A DNA stretch of 64,000 nucleotides from Elephas maximus indicus (GCF_024166365.1 NC_064822.1:105768823-105832822), one strand, 5' to 3'; shown: positions 44,871 to 57,721, numbered from the stretch's first letter. Notes: a model not told the origin generated them from the sequence alone. Made by a program: numbers and translations.

Positions 44871-47689
44871 TTTGAACAGTTGGGTGATTTCCTTTTATCT
44901 CTTCTTTTTCACGGAATATAGGCAAATGCTAATAAACGTATCCACTAGGAAGCTAGAAGAGGTCTTTCCTGCTCCCAGATATTGTGGTTTACCTTTCTAC
45001 TAACTGGTTGTTATCCATGGTATTCTCGTCCTGGTGATGTCATAACAGATTCATTGTGACATGATCATTGACTCAAACATTTAAAGAGTGCTTACTATAT
45101 GCAGAGAACTAGGCATTCTTTGTGCTGTGATGGTAGAAGGGTGAAGGGGGGAGGGAGGGTAGGGAAGAATAGGCAACAGGAATGCTAAAAGATATAGAAG
45201 ATAATAACCCCGCTTCAACAAGTTTTAAATCTAGGTGATAGAATTCAAGACCCAGTGTAGCAAACATAACTCCTGGTTCTTCTCTCTTCCTGGGATTTTG
45301 CCTAAGTATTCTTAAGCCTGTAGTGAAATAATTGTGTTACAATTTCTTCAGCTGCCCTTTAACTTCCAAGGCTTGCAGTAACTTGGAAGATACTGTTTGA
45401 AGATCACACTCTTTGCATTGCCTAGTTACTTGTTTTTTTTCAAGGAACCTGATTGAAGAAGGCTTTGAATTTCCATAGTTGGCTCAAGAAATTGAAGTGA
45501 ACACTAGAGGCTGCATTTGAACAGAAGGAGGAAGAGTACTTTGGGCAGCTCCTTTGCGGGAGGAGGTGAAAGGATTAAGTAGACTGCAGCAATTAAAAGA
45601 CAGGGTGGTTTTGTTGGCTATGCAGTATTATTTTTTTTTATTTAAGAAATATTTTAAAAATACATAATATAATAGCCATGTGCCCACCACCTAGAATGAA
45701 CAAATATTATTTTGTCATATTTGCTTCAGATATTTTTAAATAAGACAACATATTAGAGATAGAGCTGAAGTCCCCTTTGTTCTCCAAAGACTCCTTCCTT
45801 CCCCTCTGTCCCTTTCCAGAGGCAACGACAATCATGAATTTAATATACTTACATCTAGCCCATATTTATATAGTTTTACTACATGTGTATATATTCATAA
45901 ACACTGTGGTGTATTTTATAGGTTTTAAATTTTATACAAATTGTGGATGTAAAGCTTAATATCTCTACAAGAATTTCCTATGTTGACTCCGTGTAAATTG
46001 AAGTTAAACAATTTACGTGTTTTGATTCTTCAGAGAAAGGGAGGCAGGGAACCATCAAGCAGATGTTTTTAAAAAATATCAATATAAATGAGAGAGCAAA
46101 TTAAATATTTTCCCTTCTCCTTGTCTAAGTTGCTCCCTCTTCTGTGTTCCCAAAGCACTTCATGAAATTTCTGTGGTGGTACTTATCTCATTGACATGTA
46201 ACTATTTCTTAATGGTCTTTACCCACCAGTTCTTGAACTTTTCAAGTCTAGATGCCATGCTTTTTATTTTTCTAATGTTTGCCATGTTCTAACTCACTTC
46301 TTCTTCAGAAACTATCTAAAATTTGGGGATCCTGTAGTCTCAGACTCCTTTCCTTATGGAAACTTATCAAAGCTTTGGAATATTTTCTTTGATTGTTAGA
46401 TGCCCCTCTCAGTCAAAAAATATTATCCCTCCTTTCCTATATGCCACAATTAAGTCTAGTCACTCCAGGAAGTTCATAATGGGTTCTGAAAGGCCTATGA
46501 TCAAGGAGAATTATTTTTATAAGTGTGAAGTTTCTTTAAGATATCCATCATGATCCAACATTTCTTGACTATTTAAATACTTTGTGGATAATATATTAAA
46601 TTGTAAAATTCTTAAGTAACTTATTTCTCTTGATTTCCTTATATTGCTTACCCCAGCAGGAATTCACAAAGCAGCCTAAATGCTTGACAACTAAACTAAT
46701 TTAGCATTATTGCTCCCTTTCTCTTTTTTATGTTTTTCATGCAGCATGGAATTCATCAGCAACTGGAAATTAAGGCTTTTTAAAGTAAACTTTTAAATTC
46801 CTCTCTTTCCCTTTCAGTTGGAGAAATGTTTGTTGAGACACTACTATGTGGCTACCATTATCCTAAACTGTAAAGAATACCTGATACGGTTCCTGTGAAG
46901 AAACTGAAAACAAACAAAAAAAATTAATATAGAATCTCATAATCGAGTGCTAACAAGGGCCATGAAGAAGAGATCTGTGGGGAACGGAGTCTTTAAGAAA
47001 ACCTACGGAAAGAGAAGGATGATTGACAAATGAAAGCACTCCAGATAGGGAAGACACCTTGAGCCATGGCTTTGGAGGTGAGTGGAAATGAGTTTGTACC
47101 TCAGAGCAAAAATGATGTGGATTTAATGGAGATGAAGTAGTGGGAGTTTACTGAGGGATCAGATTAGGGAGGGTCTGGAATACATATGTCAGCAATCTGA
47201 CAGTAGAATGAATTTGGTATCTAAGTGAGAACAAGTGAGATTAGTTTAATTAAGGTAAAGGGAGATTACATGGGATCAGAATGAGAAGGTTTTGAGTGAA
47301 AATAACAGCGGTTTGTTGAAAATGAAACCTTTAGGAAGACTTTTGAATGAATAGAAGGGGAAAAAAAAAATCTTTGGAAAGGATCAAGATGAACGTCCGA
47401 ACTAGGATCTAGCAGTGGGAATGGAGAAAGGGATAAATCCTACTAGGTATTGCTGAAGATAATAAGGCATTTGAATCATCTAACAGAAAATTATAAAGAC
47501 AGTTTTAAAAATTAATTTTGTTTTTATTGTATTTCATTTGAATCGGTGGCAGACCATCAATGTAGAAGCCGTAGAGGCTAGATATTATTAGTAGCGTATT
47601 TTTTTTTATTTATTGAGTGAAGATGTGGGTACCTGATTTAAGTGAATGTGGGGCAAAGTTTAAAAGGTGTCGTCTAAGGGAAACTCGCC
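44871..47689. other. FAM186A upstream / intergenic region, no gene seen
   Basis: No conserved frame was seen. 45610-45975 (gccatgtgcccaccacctag, aatcatgaatttaatatact) looks like an old antisense LINE. 46830-47380 looks L2-like. The FAM186A promoter must lie here (minus-strand transcription), but I see no strong TATA or CpG cluster next to exon 1. Confidence 0.55.
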
Positions 47690-47815
47690 TTCCTAGAGGG
47701 CGCCTTCAACTGTAAAATGGGGATAATAACGTTACATAGGATTGTTTTACGATTAATTCAGGTAAAATGCTTAGAACAGTGCCGGGCACATAGCAAGCAT
47801 TCAATATGCAGTGGC
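47690..47815 (+). repeat. MIR SINE
   Basis: The line gtaaaatggggataataacg, then aacagtgccgggcacatagc, is the MIR 3' half in sense orientation. Confidence 0.82.
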
Positions 47816-48175
47816 TGCTATTAATACATTTGCTTCTACTACTGCTATTTTTTTTTCTTTAATTTTTAACCGCGAGCCACCACCTTTTTGGAAATGTTTG
47901 GGCGTTTGTTCGGTACACTTCGCACAAGCTTGGCCATTTAGCAGAGCTAGATTTCGAACTATGAAAACCGCGGAATTACTAGGGCTCGGTGATAGGCGTC
48001 TGGCAAGGGATAAAATGCGTCAATGCGAGTTTCACACACCCTGATTTTCACACAGAATGGTGCCTTCCTCTGACTGCTTCCCCCCAGGACAGATAATAGT
48101 ACATTCCATACTGCTGGTGGAAAAGACAGTGCAAAGGTTGAGCGCTCGAAGGGTTGTTTTTTTTTTTTTTCTCTT

Positions 48176-48243
48176 CTCCCGGAAGCAATTGTTCTCTGGG
48201 ACCGGAAACAGTTGCCGTTTTAAGGGAGGTGGGACGGGGCGGG
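48176..48243 (+). promoter_or_regulatory. LARP4: ETS-type and GC-box motif cluster
   Basis: Within 70 bp lie CTCCCGGAAGC, GACCGGAAAC and GACGGGGCGGG. Clusters like this mark transcription starts of housekeeping promoters. The motifs are visible; factor binding is inferred. Confidence 0.6.
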
Positions 48244-48394
48244 TCAGGCCGCAGCGGCTGACGGCAGGGGAGGAGCTGGGTCCATTGCCGGGTGGAGGGG
48301 CAAGGCGAGTGTCCTTATCCTAGCGATTGGGTTCAGGCCTGTGAGCCAGTTGGAGTCGCGGCGGCGGGAACGATTGGGCCGAGTGGAGGAAGTC

Positions 48395-48412
48395 ATGTTA
48401 CTCTTCGTGGAG
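48395..48412 (+). CDS. LARP4: LARP4 coding exon 1 (first six codons)
   Basis: ATG TTA CTC TTC GTG GAG is followed directly by GTGAGT, a near-perfect donor, at 48413. The encoded M-L-L-F-V-E is the N-terminus of LARP4 as I recall it (next residues Q-V-A-S-K in mammals). The ATG is preceded by gaagtc, with G at -3. LARP4 is a cytoplasmic La-related protein. It binds poly(A) RNA through a La module, contacts poly(A)-binding protein through a PAM2-type motif near its N-terminus and the RACK1 scaffold, and stabilises mRNA poly(A) tails. None of those domains is in this window. Support is the exon signature, the CpG promoter and the FAM186A neighbour on the opposite strand. Six residues alone would be weak evidence. 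Confidence 0.85.
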
Positions 48413-49999
48413 GTGAGTGGACTTGGTAATTTCGTTCTGCCCTGAGGAAAGCAGGAGTGTGGAGGCGCCGGCCGGTCCCACCGCCATGTGACTTTCCAGG
48501 CCGTACACGCCGCGGCACCGGCAGATAGGCTGACACAGCACCTGGGCCGTGCGGGCCTGCAGCTCCACCCTGCGTACTTACAGCACTTTAGGAAGCTGTG
48601 GGAATTGAGGGCCGTAGTGGGGAAGAATTGAGGGTGGAGAATTGAGGGCTTGTCTGGTGTGGCGTGACAAACAGGAGAGGGAAAGTGTCCCATATGGACC
48701 TCCAAAAGGAGTCAGACAGGCGGAGGAGGAGGCGGGGGCGGAGTCTGCCGGGGAGAGGGTAATCAGGTGGGCGCGTTCCGGGGTGCGGGGGAAGCACGGC
48801 CTCGCGGAGCCCTCTGGGAGGGTGGCGAGCAACATGTGGGGCCGCGGAGGTAGGAAGGTGAAATGCAGAGCAAGTATTTGGAAAAGAAAATGGAAAGCTT
48901 CTTTTTAGCTACTTCCACCAGATTTTGTTCGGTTTCTGGAACGTTCTATGAGTGGAAAGCGAGTTACTGTTATTGAGGGAGAAGCCAGTAGGGTTTGGAA
49001 GCCTTGAAAGGCACCGCTTTGACCTTTTGTAAAAGTTACTCAGGCAGCGTCTGCGTGATGAAGGGTTGGTTTTATGAACCGATAAAAGCCCTTTACAGGA
49101 AAATTCCAAGAATGAGAGAAACTTGGGCCGGGGAAAACCGTCTTTACTGTTATTTAAACAGTAGAAATACTTTCATTAACTGGAACGTCTGCTGTTGGCC
49201 CGTTTTAGTTTTAAAGATAGTTGGTATCTGCCTCCCACAAATAGGAGTTTAATTTTTCTAATTTCTGCGGTTCTCTTGTGTGCAGTGAGCATCAGCTGAC
49301 TGCCTGGCTAATGCTTTGAGTAGATTCCAGATCATATTGTTCTTGCATTGTGAAAACGTCAGACCAGCAAAGCTGCATGCAGCTTCGCAACTTGGCACTT
49401 GTTAACTGTGCCCATAAAAATAATCTTTTCAATGATGGAAGGCATTTGCAGGTTGTACAATTGATTGAGTGAGCCGGGGCCACCCTATGGCAGTTTCTTG
49501 TGTGGGGGGAGTAGGGGGACTTAACTCTAACATTCTGTCATAAGTAAATAAGTTTTTTTTTTTTTTTTTAACCTAACTCTGTAGTTGACAACTTTGAGAT
49601 ATTTAGGTTTAAAAAAGACAGCGTGTGTCTAACTTTCATAATAAACGTCCATTGGAACATTCCAAGCAAATCATGAAAAAATTTTAAATTACGGAACCCA
49701 CTCAGTTTACCTTTTTTTTTTTTTTTTTTAAATCCTCTTTGTTGTTTTCCTTCGGCAGAATAAGAAATCAGATATGAGTTTAAGAGTGCCAGTTTGTTTT
49801 AGGAATGTGAGGCGATGCAAATACTGCAGGTTTTTAAGTGCTTATGTATTTTACTGGGCAAGACAAAGATTGTGAAGTTTAATTATATAAACATAAATTC
49901 CAGAATAAACATTTGAGTTCCAAAATGATTCCTTTGACTTTGTTAAAATGTGAACTTTAATAATAGCCCCATTTATCGTTTGTTTAAGCCAGGTCCTCT

Positions 50000-50125
50000 C
50001 CTGTCTCTAAAACAACATTGCAGCATTTTACAAAGGAGAAAACTCAGGCTGACAGGTTAAGTACCTTTCCCAAAATTCATACAGCTAACAAAGTGGAACT
50101 GGGAGATAGAACCTAGGTCATTCTA
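50000..50125 (-). repeat. MIR SINE, diverged, antisense
   Basis: gagaaaactcaggctgacag and acagctaacaaagtggaact follow the antisense MIR pattern. Confidence 0.6.
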
Positions 50126-50404
50126 ATGTCAAATCATGGTTAGATTTTTTTTTTTAGCAGTTTAGACCTATGCAACTCCCCAGTGTAAACAAACTCTGCC
50201 ACATCTTAACTGTAATACCAACTTAATGTCTCCATTAATTTTCTTTGCAAATCAGTATGTCATTTTTGATGTTAATAACTGAGTTAATTGTGTTTTTTAA
50301 TTTTCTCTGGTAATGAGTTTTATTGAAAAATCAACAATGTCATTAAATATTTGAAACTGAATAGACACTACTCATTTGACATTTTGTTAACTAATCTCAT
50401 GATA

Positions 50405-50505
50405 TATAGTAATTATTCTAAGGGAGGAAACCTATGCTCAGAAGTTAGATGTCTAAGGTCACTCAGGTGTAAATAATACGGGGACTAAAGTCTGAAGTCT
50501 ACATA
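50405..50505 (-). repeat. MIR SINE, strongly diverged, antisense
   Basis: ggaggaaacctatgctcag and aaggtcactcaggtgtaaat resemble antisense MIR. Weak. Confidence 0.45.
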
Positions 50506-51024
50506 GAACACAAGTTTCTGGCTCCAACACTTATTTTTACACTTTCCCTTTAGGCAAGCGTTCTTAATCTGAGTCCTTGGGTAGAATTCAGGAAGTCCAA
50601 AAATTTGGTTGAGGAGAAAAATTTATTTATTTTCACTAGCCTCTAATTGAGATTTAATTTTCAATGTAGGCAACAGTGTTTGTGAGTCTGTCACCAAGAT
50701 AAACTACAGATATTTTCATATCATAGTTACTGTAAGTACTTTATATTCATCACTCCTTGCTACTGTATGTAAAAAAACTTACATAGTGCATTATTAAAGA
50801 ACACATTTATTACTCGATTAGAAATTTTAAAATGGTTTGATAAATATAAATATAAACTAGTTAGACTCCGATTTATAACTAGAATTAGTGGGATAGAGAA
50901 TAGTAACTGTAACAATAATAATATAATAAAAGTGCTATACATGTGTAGTGCTACTAAGTACCTTTGTATGTATATGTGTATATATCTATACACACACACA
51001 AATGCCGTCAAGCCTCACAGTTTC

Positions 51025-51125
51025 TGTGAGGTAGACAGCATTATTATCCCCATTTTAGAGATAAGGAAATTATGGCACAGAGAATTTAAGAAACTTGCCC
51101 AAGATTATACAGTTATTGAATGAAT
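51025..51125 (-). repeat. MIR SINE, antisense
   Basis: tattatccccattttagaga and cttgcccaagattatacag are clear antisense MIR text. Confidence 0.8.
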
Positions 51126-51164
51126 GTTGAAGCTGGAAACAACTCTAAACCACCTAGCTATATC

Positions 51165-51343
51165 GTTGTCATTGTTAGGTGCCCTTGAATCGGTTCTGAC
51201 TTATGGTCATTGATGTAGCAGAGTAGAACTGCTCCATGGGGTTTTCTTGGAAGCAGATTGCCAGGTGTGTCTCCTGCAGAGCTACTGGGTGGGTTTGAAC
51301 CACCAACCTTTCGGTTAGCAGTTTATGCCACAGGACACCTTCA
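51165..51343 (-). repeat. AfroSINE, older long form, antisense
   Basis: Tail side gttaggtgcccttgaatcgg, middle gattgccaggtgtgtctc, head worn (cacaggacacc). TSD cacctagctat on both sides (51147-51157 region and 51341-51353). The tail phrase gttgtcattgttagg is RTE-like. Confidence 0.83.
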
Positions 51344-52934
51344 CCTAGCTATCCTGCTGTAGAAATTAGAGGAAAACAAGGAATCCTATTTTAAGTTATA
51401 CTTAGCCGTAACTTTTTTTAACCTGGTCTTACAAACAAAGGACTATATTGACTTCAGTAGTTAATTGGCTTTTTTCCCCCCACCTATCTTGTGACAAAGG
51501 TACCTCTGGGAAGAGGTAAAAAAGTTTGGATAATTCACAAAGTTGTCAAACACTTCGCTACTTAGATTTCTTTAAAACGAAATAAGTTTGAAACAGCAGT
51601 GTGCCCCCTCCATCTGTCTGCTAATGAGTTTATTTAAGTTTTAGGGGACCAACGGAGACAGCTTGCAGTTTTTTCATGTTGTTGTTGTTAACATTTTGTT
51701 CATTTTTCAGACCCGTTTTCCTTTCTGATATTTCCAGGCAATTATGCCTGCCATTGTTGTTTGGCAATGTTTTAATGACTGTTAAATTCAGGTTTCTGTC
51801 TGTATTTGAATTTTTCCTTGAAAACAAGTGCCTCTAACCACTTATATAAGTGACAGTGACTTTCATGCACCCTAGGATGCTTTGATAACTTTTACATAAT
51901 TTTAAAAATAATTTTCCCTGACTTCTCAAGTTTCCTGTTTTTTGGGTGATAGCATTTTAAATTTTAGATTAGCTTTAGACTTTGGTGTAAGAAGTAGGTT
52001 ATTTGGCTAGATAGTGTTTAATTAATTTTATATTACAGTAATCACAGGTAGTATTGTGCCTTTTGCCCCAAGTACGGTAGAACTCAGGTAGCTTTCCCTG
52101 TAGGTTTGAATAATCATTTATTTATAAAGAATTGTTAGATACCATTGACTGAAAAGAATTTTTTTTTAAAACAATGACTTAGAGGAAGAAATGTGTAAAC
52201 AAATTGTGAAACAGTTGCTAAGAAAAGTTATGAATAAGTGAACAGGTAAGCAATTTTTGAACAATTGGATTTTGGATTTTGGAAGATTCATTGGAGCTGG
52301 ATGCAGAATTTAAAAACGAATAAAAACATGGACAGATAGTGGATATGTAATGGACTGAAAAATGCAGTAGAGTGTTTTAAAAGTGTGAAATGTGGAATAA
52401 AATCCTCAGAAGTGAACATAAAGATTAGAAAGTATCCCATGGTGCTGGAATTACCAGTATGTGAAGAACAACTAGAAATATTGATAGTAAACTATTTTGT
52501 ATTTTGATCAGTCAGCATTTGTTGGGGCTGTCTGCCAGCTCCGTATTATCTCCTACTTAGCAGGAGTGATATTTAACACTAGATACTAACATTTCAAATC
52601 CATAATTTTGGCCTTCTTTGGAGCTTACATAAAGATTTTGGCTGTCTCTTAGAAATGGGGTCAGAGTCAGTGTTACAGGGAAGTAGAGGAAGTTGAGAAG
52701 CTTTCATGGATGAAACTATCATTGTGAAATTATTTTTTTTAAAAAAAGATTTCTAACCACCTTTTCTAATATCTTTAAGTGAAAATGAAAAATGACTTTC
52801 TGACTCTGATAGTGTTTATAGCATTTTATCTTTCCAGTATTTTGTGCTTTGATTAAGTTTTGTTTTCTTTAACATTTAATGCTTAAGGCAGATTTCAATC
52901 TTGAAAACGTTGTGAATATTTTGTATTATGCACT

Positions 52935-53035
52935 ATGATTTTCAGTAAGAGTTTTGGAATCTTGGGTTCAAATGTTAGCTGTGTGAACTGAGGCAAGTGA
53001 CTTCTGACCCTCCAGTTTGTGTTGTAATTTAAGGA
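52935..53035 (+). repeat. MIR SINE
   Basis: aatcttgggttcaaatgtta, tgaggcaagtgacttctgac: sense MIR, moderately diverged. Confidence 0.65.
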
Positions 53036-53437
53036 TAATTTCTTCTGGCAGAGTTAAGTTGTATTCATGGTTTTTATGTTCTAAGGCTTGACTACATTCT
53101 AGGTTAGGGATTGATTGTACTGTGATATAAATCGTCAGGTATGTGTTGTTGTTAGGTGCTGTTTAGTCGGTTCCAACTTACAGCAACTCTATGTGCAACA
53201 GAATGAAACGCTGCCTGGTGCTGCGCCATCCTCAGAATTGTTGCTATGTTCTCGCCCATTGTTGTAGCCACCATGTCAGTCCATCTCTTTGAGGGTCATC
53301 CTTTTTTGCTGACCTTCTACTTTACCAAGCATGATGTCTTTCTCAGGGACTGACTGGTCGTTCCTGGTAACATGTCCAAAGTACGTGAGACAAAGTCTTA
53401 CCATCCTCACTTCTAAGGCGCATTCTGGCTGTACTTC

Positions 53438-53690
53438 TTCTTTTTTTTTTTTTTAAATGATTTTTATTGTGCTTCAAGTGAAAATTTACAAATCAAGTCA
53501 GTCTCTCACACAAAAACCCATATACACTTTGCTACACACTCCCAATTACTCTCCCCCTAGTGAGACAGCCTGCTCTCTCCCTCCGCTCTCTCTTTTCGTG
53601 TCGTTTTCGCCAGCTTCTAATCGCCTCCACCCTCTCATCTCTCCTCCAGGCAGGAGATGCCAACTTAGTCTCAAGTGTCCACCTGATCCA
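53438..53690 (-). repeat. L1 3' end, antisense, inside the RTE
   Basis: Poly(T), then tttattgtgcttcaagtg, 5'-truncated near aagtgtccacctgatccaag. TSD tggctgtacttct on both sides (53427-53438 and 53697-53709). Same subfamily as 29197-29560. Confidence 0.92.
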
Positions 53691-54101
53691 AGAACTGGCT
53701 GTACTTCTGCCAAGACAAATTTATTCGTTCTTTTGGTAGTCCATGGCTTATTCAATATTCTTTGCCAGCACCACAATTCAAAGTTATCAGTTCTTCTTAG
53801 GTCTTCAGTATTTCATTATCCAGCTTTTGTACATATATGAGGCTGTTGAGAATACTGTGACTTGGGTCAGGCGCATCTTAGTTCTCAAAGTGACATCTTT
53901 GCTTTTGAACACTTTAAAGAGGTCTTTTGCAGCAGATTTGCCCAGTGGAGTATGTTGTTTGATTTCTTGACTGCTGTTTCCATGGGCGTTGATTGTGGAT
54001 ACCAGTAAAATGAAATGCTTGACAACTTCAATCTTTTCTCCACGTATCATGATGTTGCTCATTTTGTTTTCTTTATGTTGAGGTATAATCCATACATAAG
54101 G

Positions 54102-55010
54102 CTAGTCTTTGATCTTCATCAGTAAGTGCTTCAAGTTCGCTTCACTTGCAGCAGGCAAGGTTGTGTCGTCTGCATAACACAGGTTGTTAATTAGTCTTCC
54201 CCCAATCCTGATACCAAGTTTTTCTTCATATAGTCCAGCTTCTTGGATTATTTGACTCAGCATACAGGTTGAATAAGTAAGGTGACAGGATACAACCCTG
54301 ATGCACACCTTTCCTGGCTTTAAACCACACGGTGTCCCTTGTTCTGTTTGAACAACTGCTTCTTGGTCTATGTACAGGCTCCTCATGAGCACAATTAAGT
54401 GTTCTGGAATTGCCATTCTTTGCAATGCTATCCATAATTCATTATGATCCACACAGTCAAATGCCTTTGCGTAGTTAATAAAACACAGGTAAATCATCTT
54501 TCAGGTATTCTCTGCTTTCAGTCAAGATCTATCGGACATCATTAGTGATACCCGCCATTCCACATCTTCTGAATCCAGCTTGAATTTTTGGCGTTTTTCT
54601 ATCATGTAGTGCTGTAACTGGTTTCGAATTATCTTTAGCAAAATTTTACTTGCATGTGATATTAATGATACTGTTGGATAATTTCCACATTCTGTTGGAT
54701 CACCTTTCTTTGGAATGGGAACAAATATGGATCCCTTCTAGTCGGTTTTCCAGGTAACTGGCTTCCAAATTTCTCGGCATAGACAAGTAAGCGCTTCCAG
54801 CGTTGCATCTGTTTGTTGAAACATCTTAATTGGTATTCCATCAATTCCTGGAGCCATGTTTTTCGCCAGTGCCTTCAGCGCAGCTTGGACTTCTTCCTTC
54901 AGTACCATCGGTTCTTGATCATATGCTACCTCCTGAAATGGCTGAATGTTGACCAATTCATTTTGGTACAGTGACTCTGTATTCTTTCCATCTTTTGATC
55001 CTTCCGGCAT
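54102..55010 (-). pseudogene. RTE reverse transcriptase, broken
   Basis: Minus-strand blocks in changing frames. 55010-54738 encodes the RT entry (NELVNIQPFQEVAYDQEPMV, APGIDGIPIKMF). 54497-54102 encodes the palm (NYAKAFDCVDHNELW, KGVHQGCIL in an overlapping frame, and INNLCYADDTT). The family enzyme copies the RTE RNA at the target nick. The D of AFDCVD and the YADD aspartates are all present, but the frames are not continuous. Confidence 0.85.
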
Positions 55011-56296
55011 TGTTCAATATTTTGCCTGTAGAATCCTTCAATGTTACAACTCGAGGCTTGGATTTTTTGTTCAGTTCTTTCAGCTTGGGAAATGCTGAAC
55101 ACGTTTTTCCGTTTTAGTTTTTAACCCCGGGTCTTTGCACATTTCACTCTGATGCTTTGTCTTCTCAAGCAGCCCTTTGGAATCTTCCTGTTCAGCTCTT
55201 TTACTTCATCATTTTTTCCATTCGTTTTAGCTACTCTGTATTCAAGAGCAAGCTTTTTCTGACATCCGTTTTGGTCTTTTCTTTCTTTCCTGTCTTTTTA
55301 ATGACCTTTTGCATCCTTTGTGCATGATATCCTGAATGTCATCCCACAACTTCTCTTCAGTCATTAGTGTTCAGTGCATCAAATCTATTCTTGAGATGGT
55401 GTTTAAATTCAGGTGAGATATACTCAAGGTTGTAGTTTGGCTCTCTTGGACTTGTTTTAATTTTCTTCAGCTTCAACTTGAACTTGCATACAAGCAGTTG
55501 GTGGTCTGTTCTGCAGTCGGCCCCTGGCCTCATTCTGACTGATGATCCTGAGCTTCTCCATCATCTCTTTCCACAGATGTAGTGAATTCGATTCCTGTGT
55601 ATTCCATCTGATGAGGTCCACGTGTGTAGTTGCTGTTCATGTTGTTGACAAAAGGTATTTCCAACGAATAATCATTGGCTTTGCAAAATTCTTTGATGTG
55701 ATCTTCATTGTTGTTTCTGTCACCGCGATCATGTTTTCCAACTACTGATCCTCCTTTGTTTCCAACTTTCGCTTCCAGTCATCACTAATTATCAGTGCAT
55801 CTTGACTGCATGTATAATCCATTTCATAGTGCAGAACTTGGTAAAATCTTTAATTTCTTAATCTTTGGCCTTAGTGGTTGGTATGTAAATTTGAATAATA
55901 GTTGTATTAACTGGTCTTCCTTGTAGGCGTATAGATATTATCCTATACTGACAGCATTGTACTTCAGGATAGACCTTGAAATGTTCTTTTTGACCATGAA
56001 TGTGATGCCATTCTTCTTCAATTCTTCATTCCCAGCATAAGTAGACCATGTGATTGTTTGATTCAGAATGGCTGGTACCAGTCCATTTCATTTCACTATT
56101 GCCTAGGATATCAATCTTTATGCATTCCATTTCATTTTTGACGACTTCCAATTTTCCTGGATTCATACTTTGTATGGTCCATGTTCTGATTATTAATGGA
56201 CGTTTGCAGCTGTTTCTTCTCATTTTGAGTTGTGCCACATCAGCAAATGAAGGTCTCGAAGGCTTGACTCCATCCGTGTCATTAAGGTCAACTCTA

Positions 56297-56463
56297 AGGG
56301 GAGCACTGGTGGTGCAGTGGTTAAAAGCTTGGCTGCTAACCAGAAGGTTGGCAGTTTGAATCTACTAGCTACTTTTTGGAAACCCTGTGAGGCAGTTCTA
56401 CTCTGACTTAGAAAGCTGCTGTGATACGGGATCGACTCCATGGTGGTGGGTTTGGTTTTGTTT
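56297..56463 (+). repeat. AfroSINE in the RTE 5' region
   Basis: Head ggagcactggtggtgcagtg, tail tccatggtggtgggtttggt. The flanking RTE text (gtcaactcta ... ctacttcaagg) resumes with a short TSD. Confidence 0.87.
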
Positions 56464-56684
56464 TTTTCTACTTCAAGGAGGCAGCTCTTACCCAGTCATA
56501 TTTTGAGTGCCTTCCAGCCTGAGGGGCTCGTCTTCTGGCACAATGTCATACAATCTGCTGCTGTCCTTAAGATTTTCACTGGCCAGTTTTTTCAGAAGTA
56601 GGCTGCCACATCATTCTTCCAGTCTGTCTTAGTCTGGAAGCTCTGCTGAAACCTGTGCATCTTGGGTGACCCTGCACTTACAAT

Positions 56685-57550
56685 ATTATCTGGTACATAA
56701 TAAGCACTTATTTAAATGTTAGCTGCTGCTTTCATATATACGCATGAAAGAAATTCTCATCTCAGTTTTCTGGTCATTTGCATTTGAATGTAACAGAGGA
56801 TTTGCTGACTTGACTACATACCCTAGGAATAAAAAGATGTCCTTTCCTGAAAAGAATTAACTATAAAATTGGTATTTAATACTGATATTTTAATCTTTAT
56901 TAAGGGGGTTCATGAATCTTACATACTGAACTTTAGGGAGAAAATCTGTAACTTTGCTTGTATTTTCAGAGCAGCCTATGACCTCCAGAAAAGTTAATAG
57001 CCACTAGTCTATGGAGACCTGTTTTTGACAGTCCTCAGATGCTGTCTGACTGAGGTAATGGGAATTTTAGACTAGAAGTCTTTTCTCTTTCTCTCTCTCT
57101 GGTACTGGTGATAGTTTTATTGAGGAATGAACTTCAGGTTTTTTCCCACAGTGGAGGGAAAGTGAATCCTGAGTTCTGACGATTTAGAGAGTTTGGGGAA
57201 AATGACCTACAGCGATCCCAGACCAGCTGCAATTTTTTTTTACCCAGGGGCTTGTTAGAATACAGTTCTCTAACCCTGCCCCTGAATTACTGAATCAGAA
57301 TCTGCATTTTATTGTGATCCCTAGGTGATTCTTAATGCACATTAAAGTTTGAGAAACATTCATGTAGCATACCTTCATTCAGCAAATTTTACTTGGTCTA
57401 TGTTTTTTTTATGTGCTAGTCACTGTTTAAAGTACTAGAAAGCAGTAAACCATAGATAAGTTCACTGCCATTGTGGAACTTGAAGGCAAAATAATTTCAG
57501 ATGAGGTTAAATGCCTGGTGATAGAGGTTGAATTTTTATGCCTAAGCTAC
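56685..57550. other. LARP4 intron 1, no gene seen
   Basis: Mostly unique sequence. An L2/MIR-like trace near 57400-57500 (gtgctagtcactgtttaaag) is the only pattern. Confidence 0.5.
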
Positions 57551-57554
57551 CGTG

Positions 57555-57721
57555 GGAAACCCTGGTGGCGTAGTGGTTAAGTGTTACAGCTGCTAACCAA
57601 AGGCTCAGCAGTTCAGATCCGCCAGGCACTCCTTGGAAGCTGTATGGGGCAGTTCTGCTCTGTCCTGTAGGGTCACTGTGAGTTGGAATCGACTTGACAG
57701 CACTGGATTTGGTTTTGGTTT
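57555..57721 (+). repeat. AfroSINE, young form
   Basis: Head ggaaaccctggtggcgtagt, tail ttggttttggtttgg. TSD aagctaccgtg on both sides (57544-57554 and 57723-57733). Confidence 0.94.

Larger units (their letters stand above)
47930..48870 (+). promoter_or_regulatory. LARP4: CpG-rich LARP4 promoter and 5' UTR
   Basis: CpG dinucleotides become dense from about 47930 and fade after 48850, while the surrounding sequence is CpG-poor. Candidate elements are two ETS-type cores (CCGGAA at 48179-48184 and 48202-48207), a GC box (ggggcggg at 48236-48243) and two inverted CCAAT motifs (ATTGG near 48326 and 48373). There is no TATA box. This is the layout of a broadly expressed gene promoter. The start site cannot be fixed from sequence; the 5' UTR probably begins between 48180 and 48320 (inference). 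Confidence 0.8.
53145..56684 (-). mobile_element. RTE/BovB-like LINE, near full length, antisense
   Basis: On the minus strand it runs from the 5' region (ending gcagggtcacccaagatg near 56684) to the tail (cacctaacaacaacaac at 53145). Minus-strand pieces recognise an endonuclease start, RRNSCKRPLIIRTWTIQSMN (56160-56226), and LGNSEMKWTGTSHSESNNHM. The RT has KALAKNMAPGIDGIPIKMF (54830-54890) and CFINYAKAFDCVDHNELWIAL (54430-54495). The fingers region is KGVHQGCILSPYLFN, and the catalytic loop is NNLCYADDTT (about 54160-54190, YADD kept). Frameshifts break it. An L1 3' end (53438-53690) and a SINE (56297-56463) interrupt it. Confidence 0.9.

Noticed and set aside
48057..48908. Frames of 66-153 codons in the CpG island (both strands)
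   Set aside because: Stop-poor GC-rich sequence gives frames by chance. None matches a known protein or joins the LARP4 exon.
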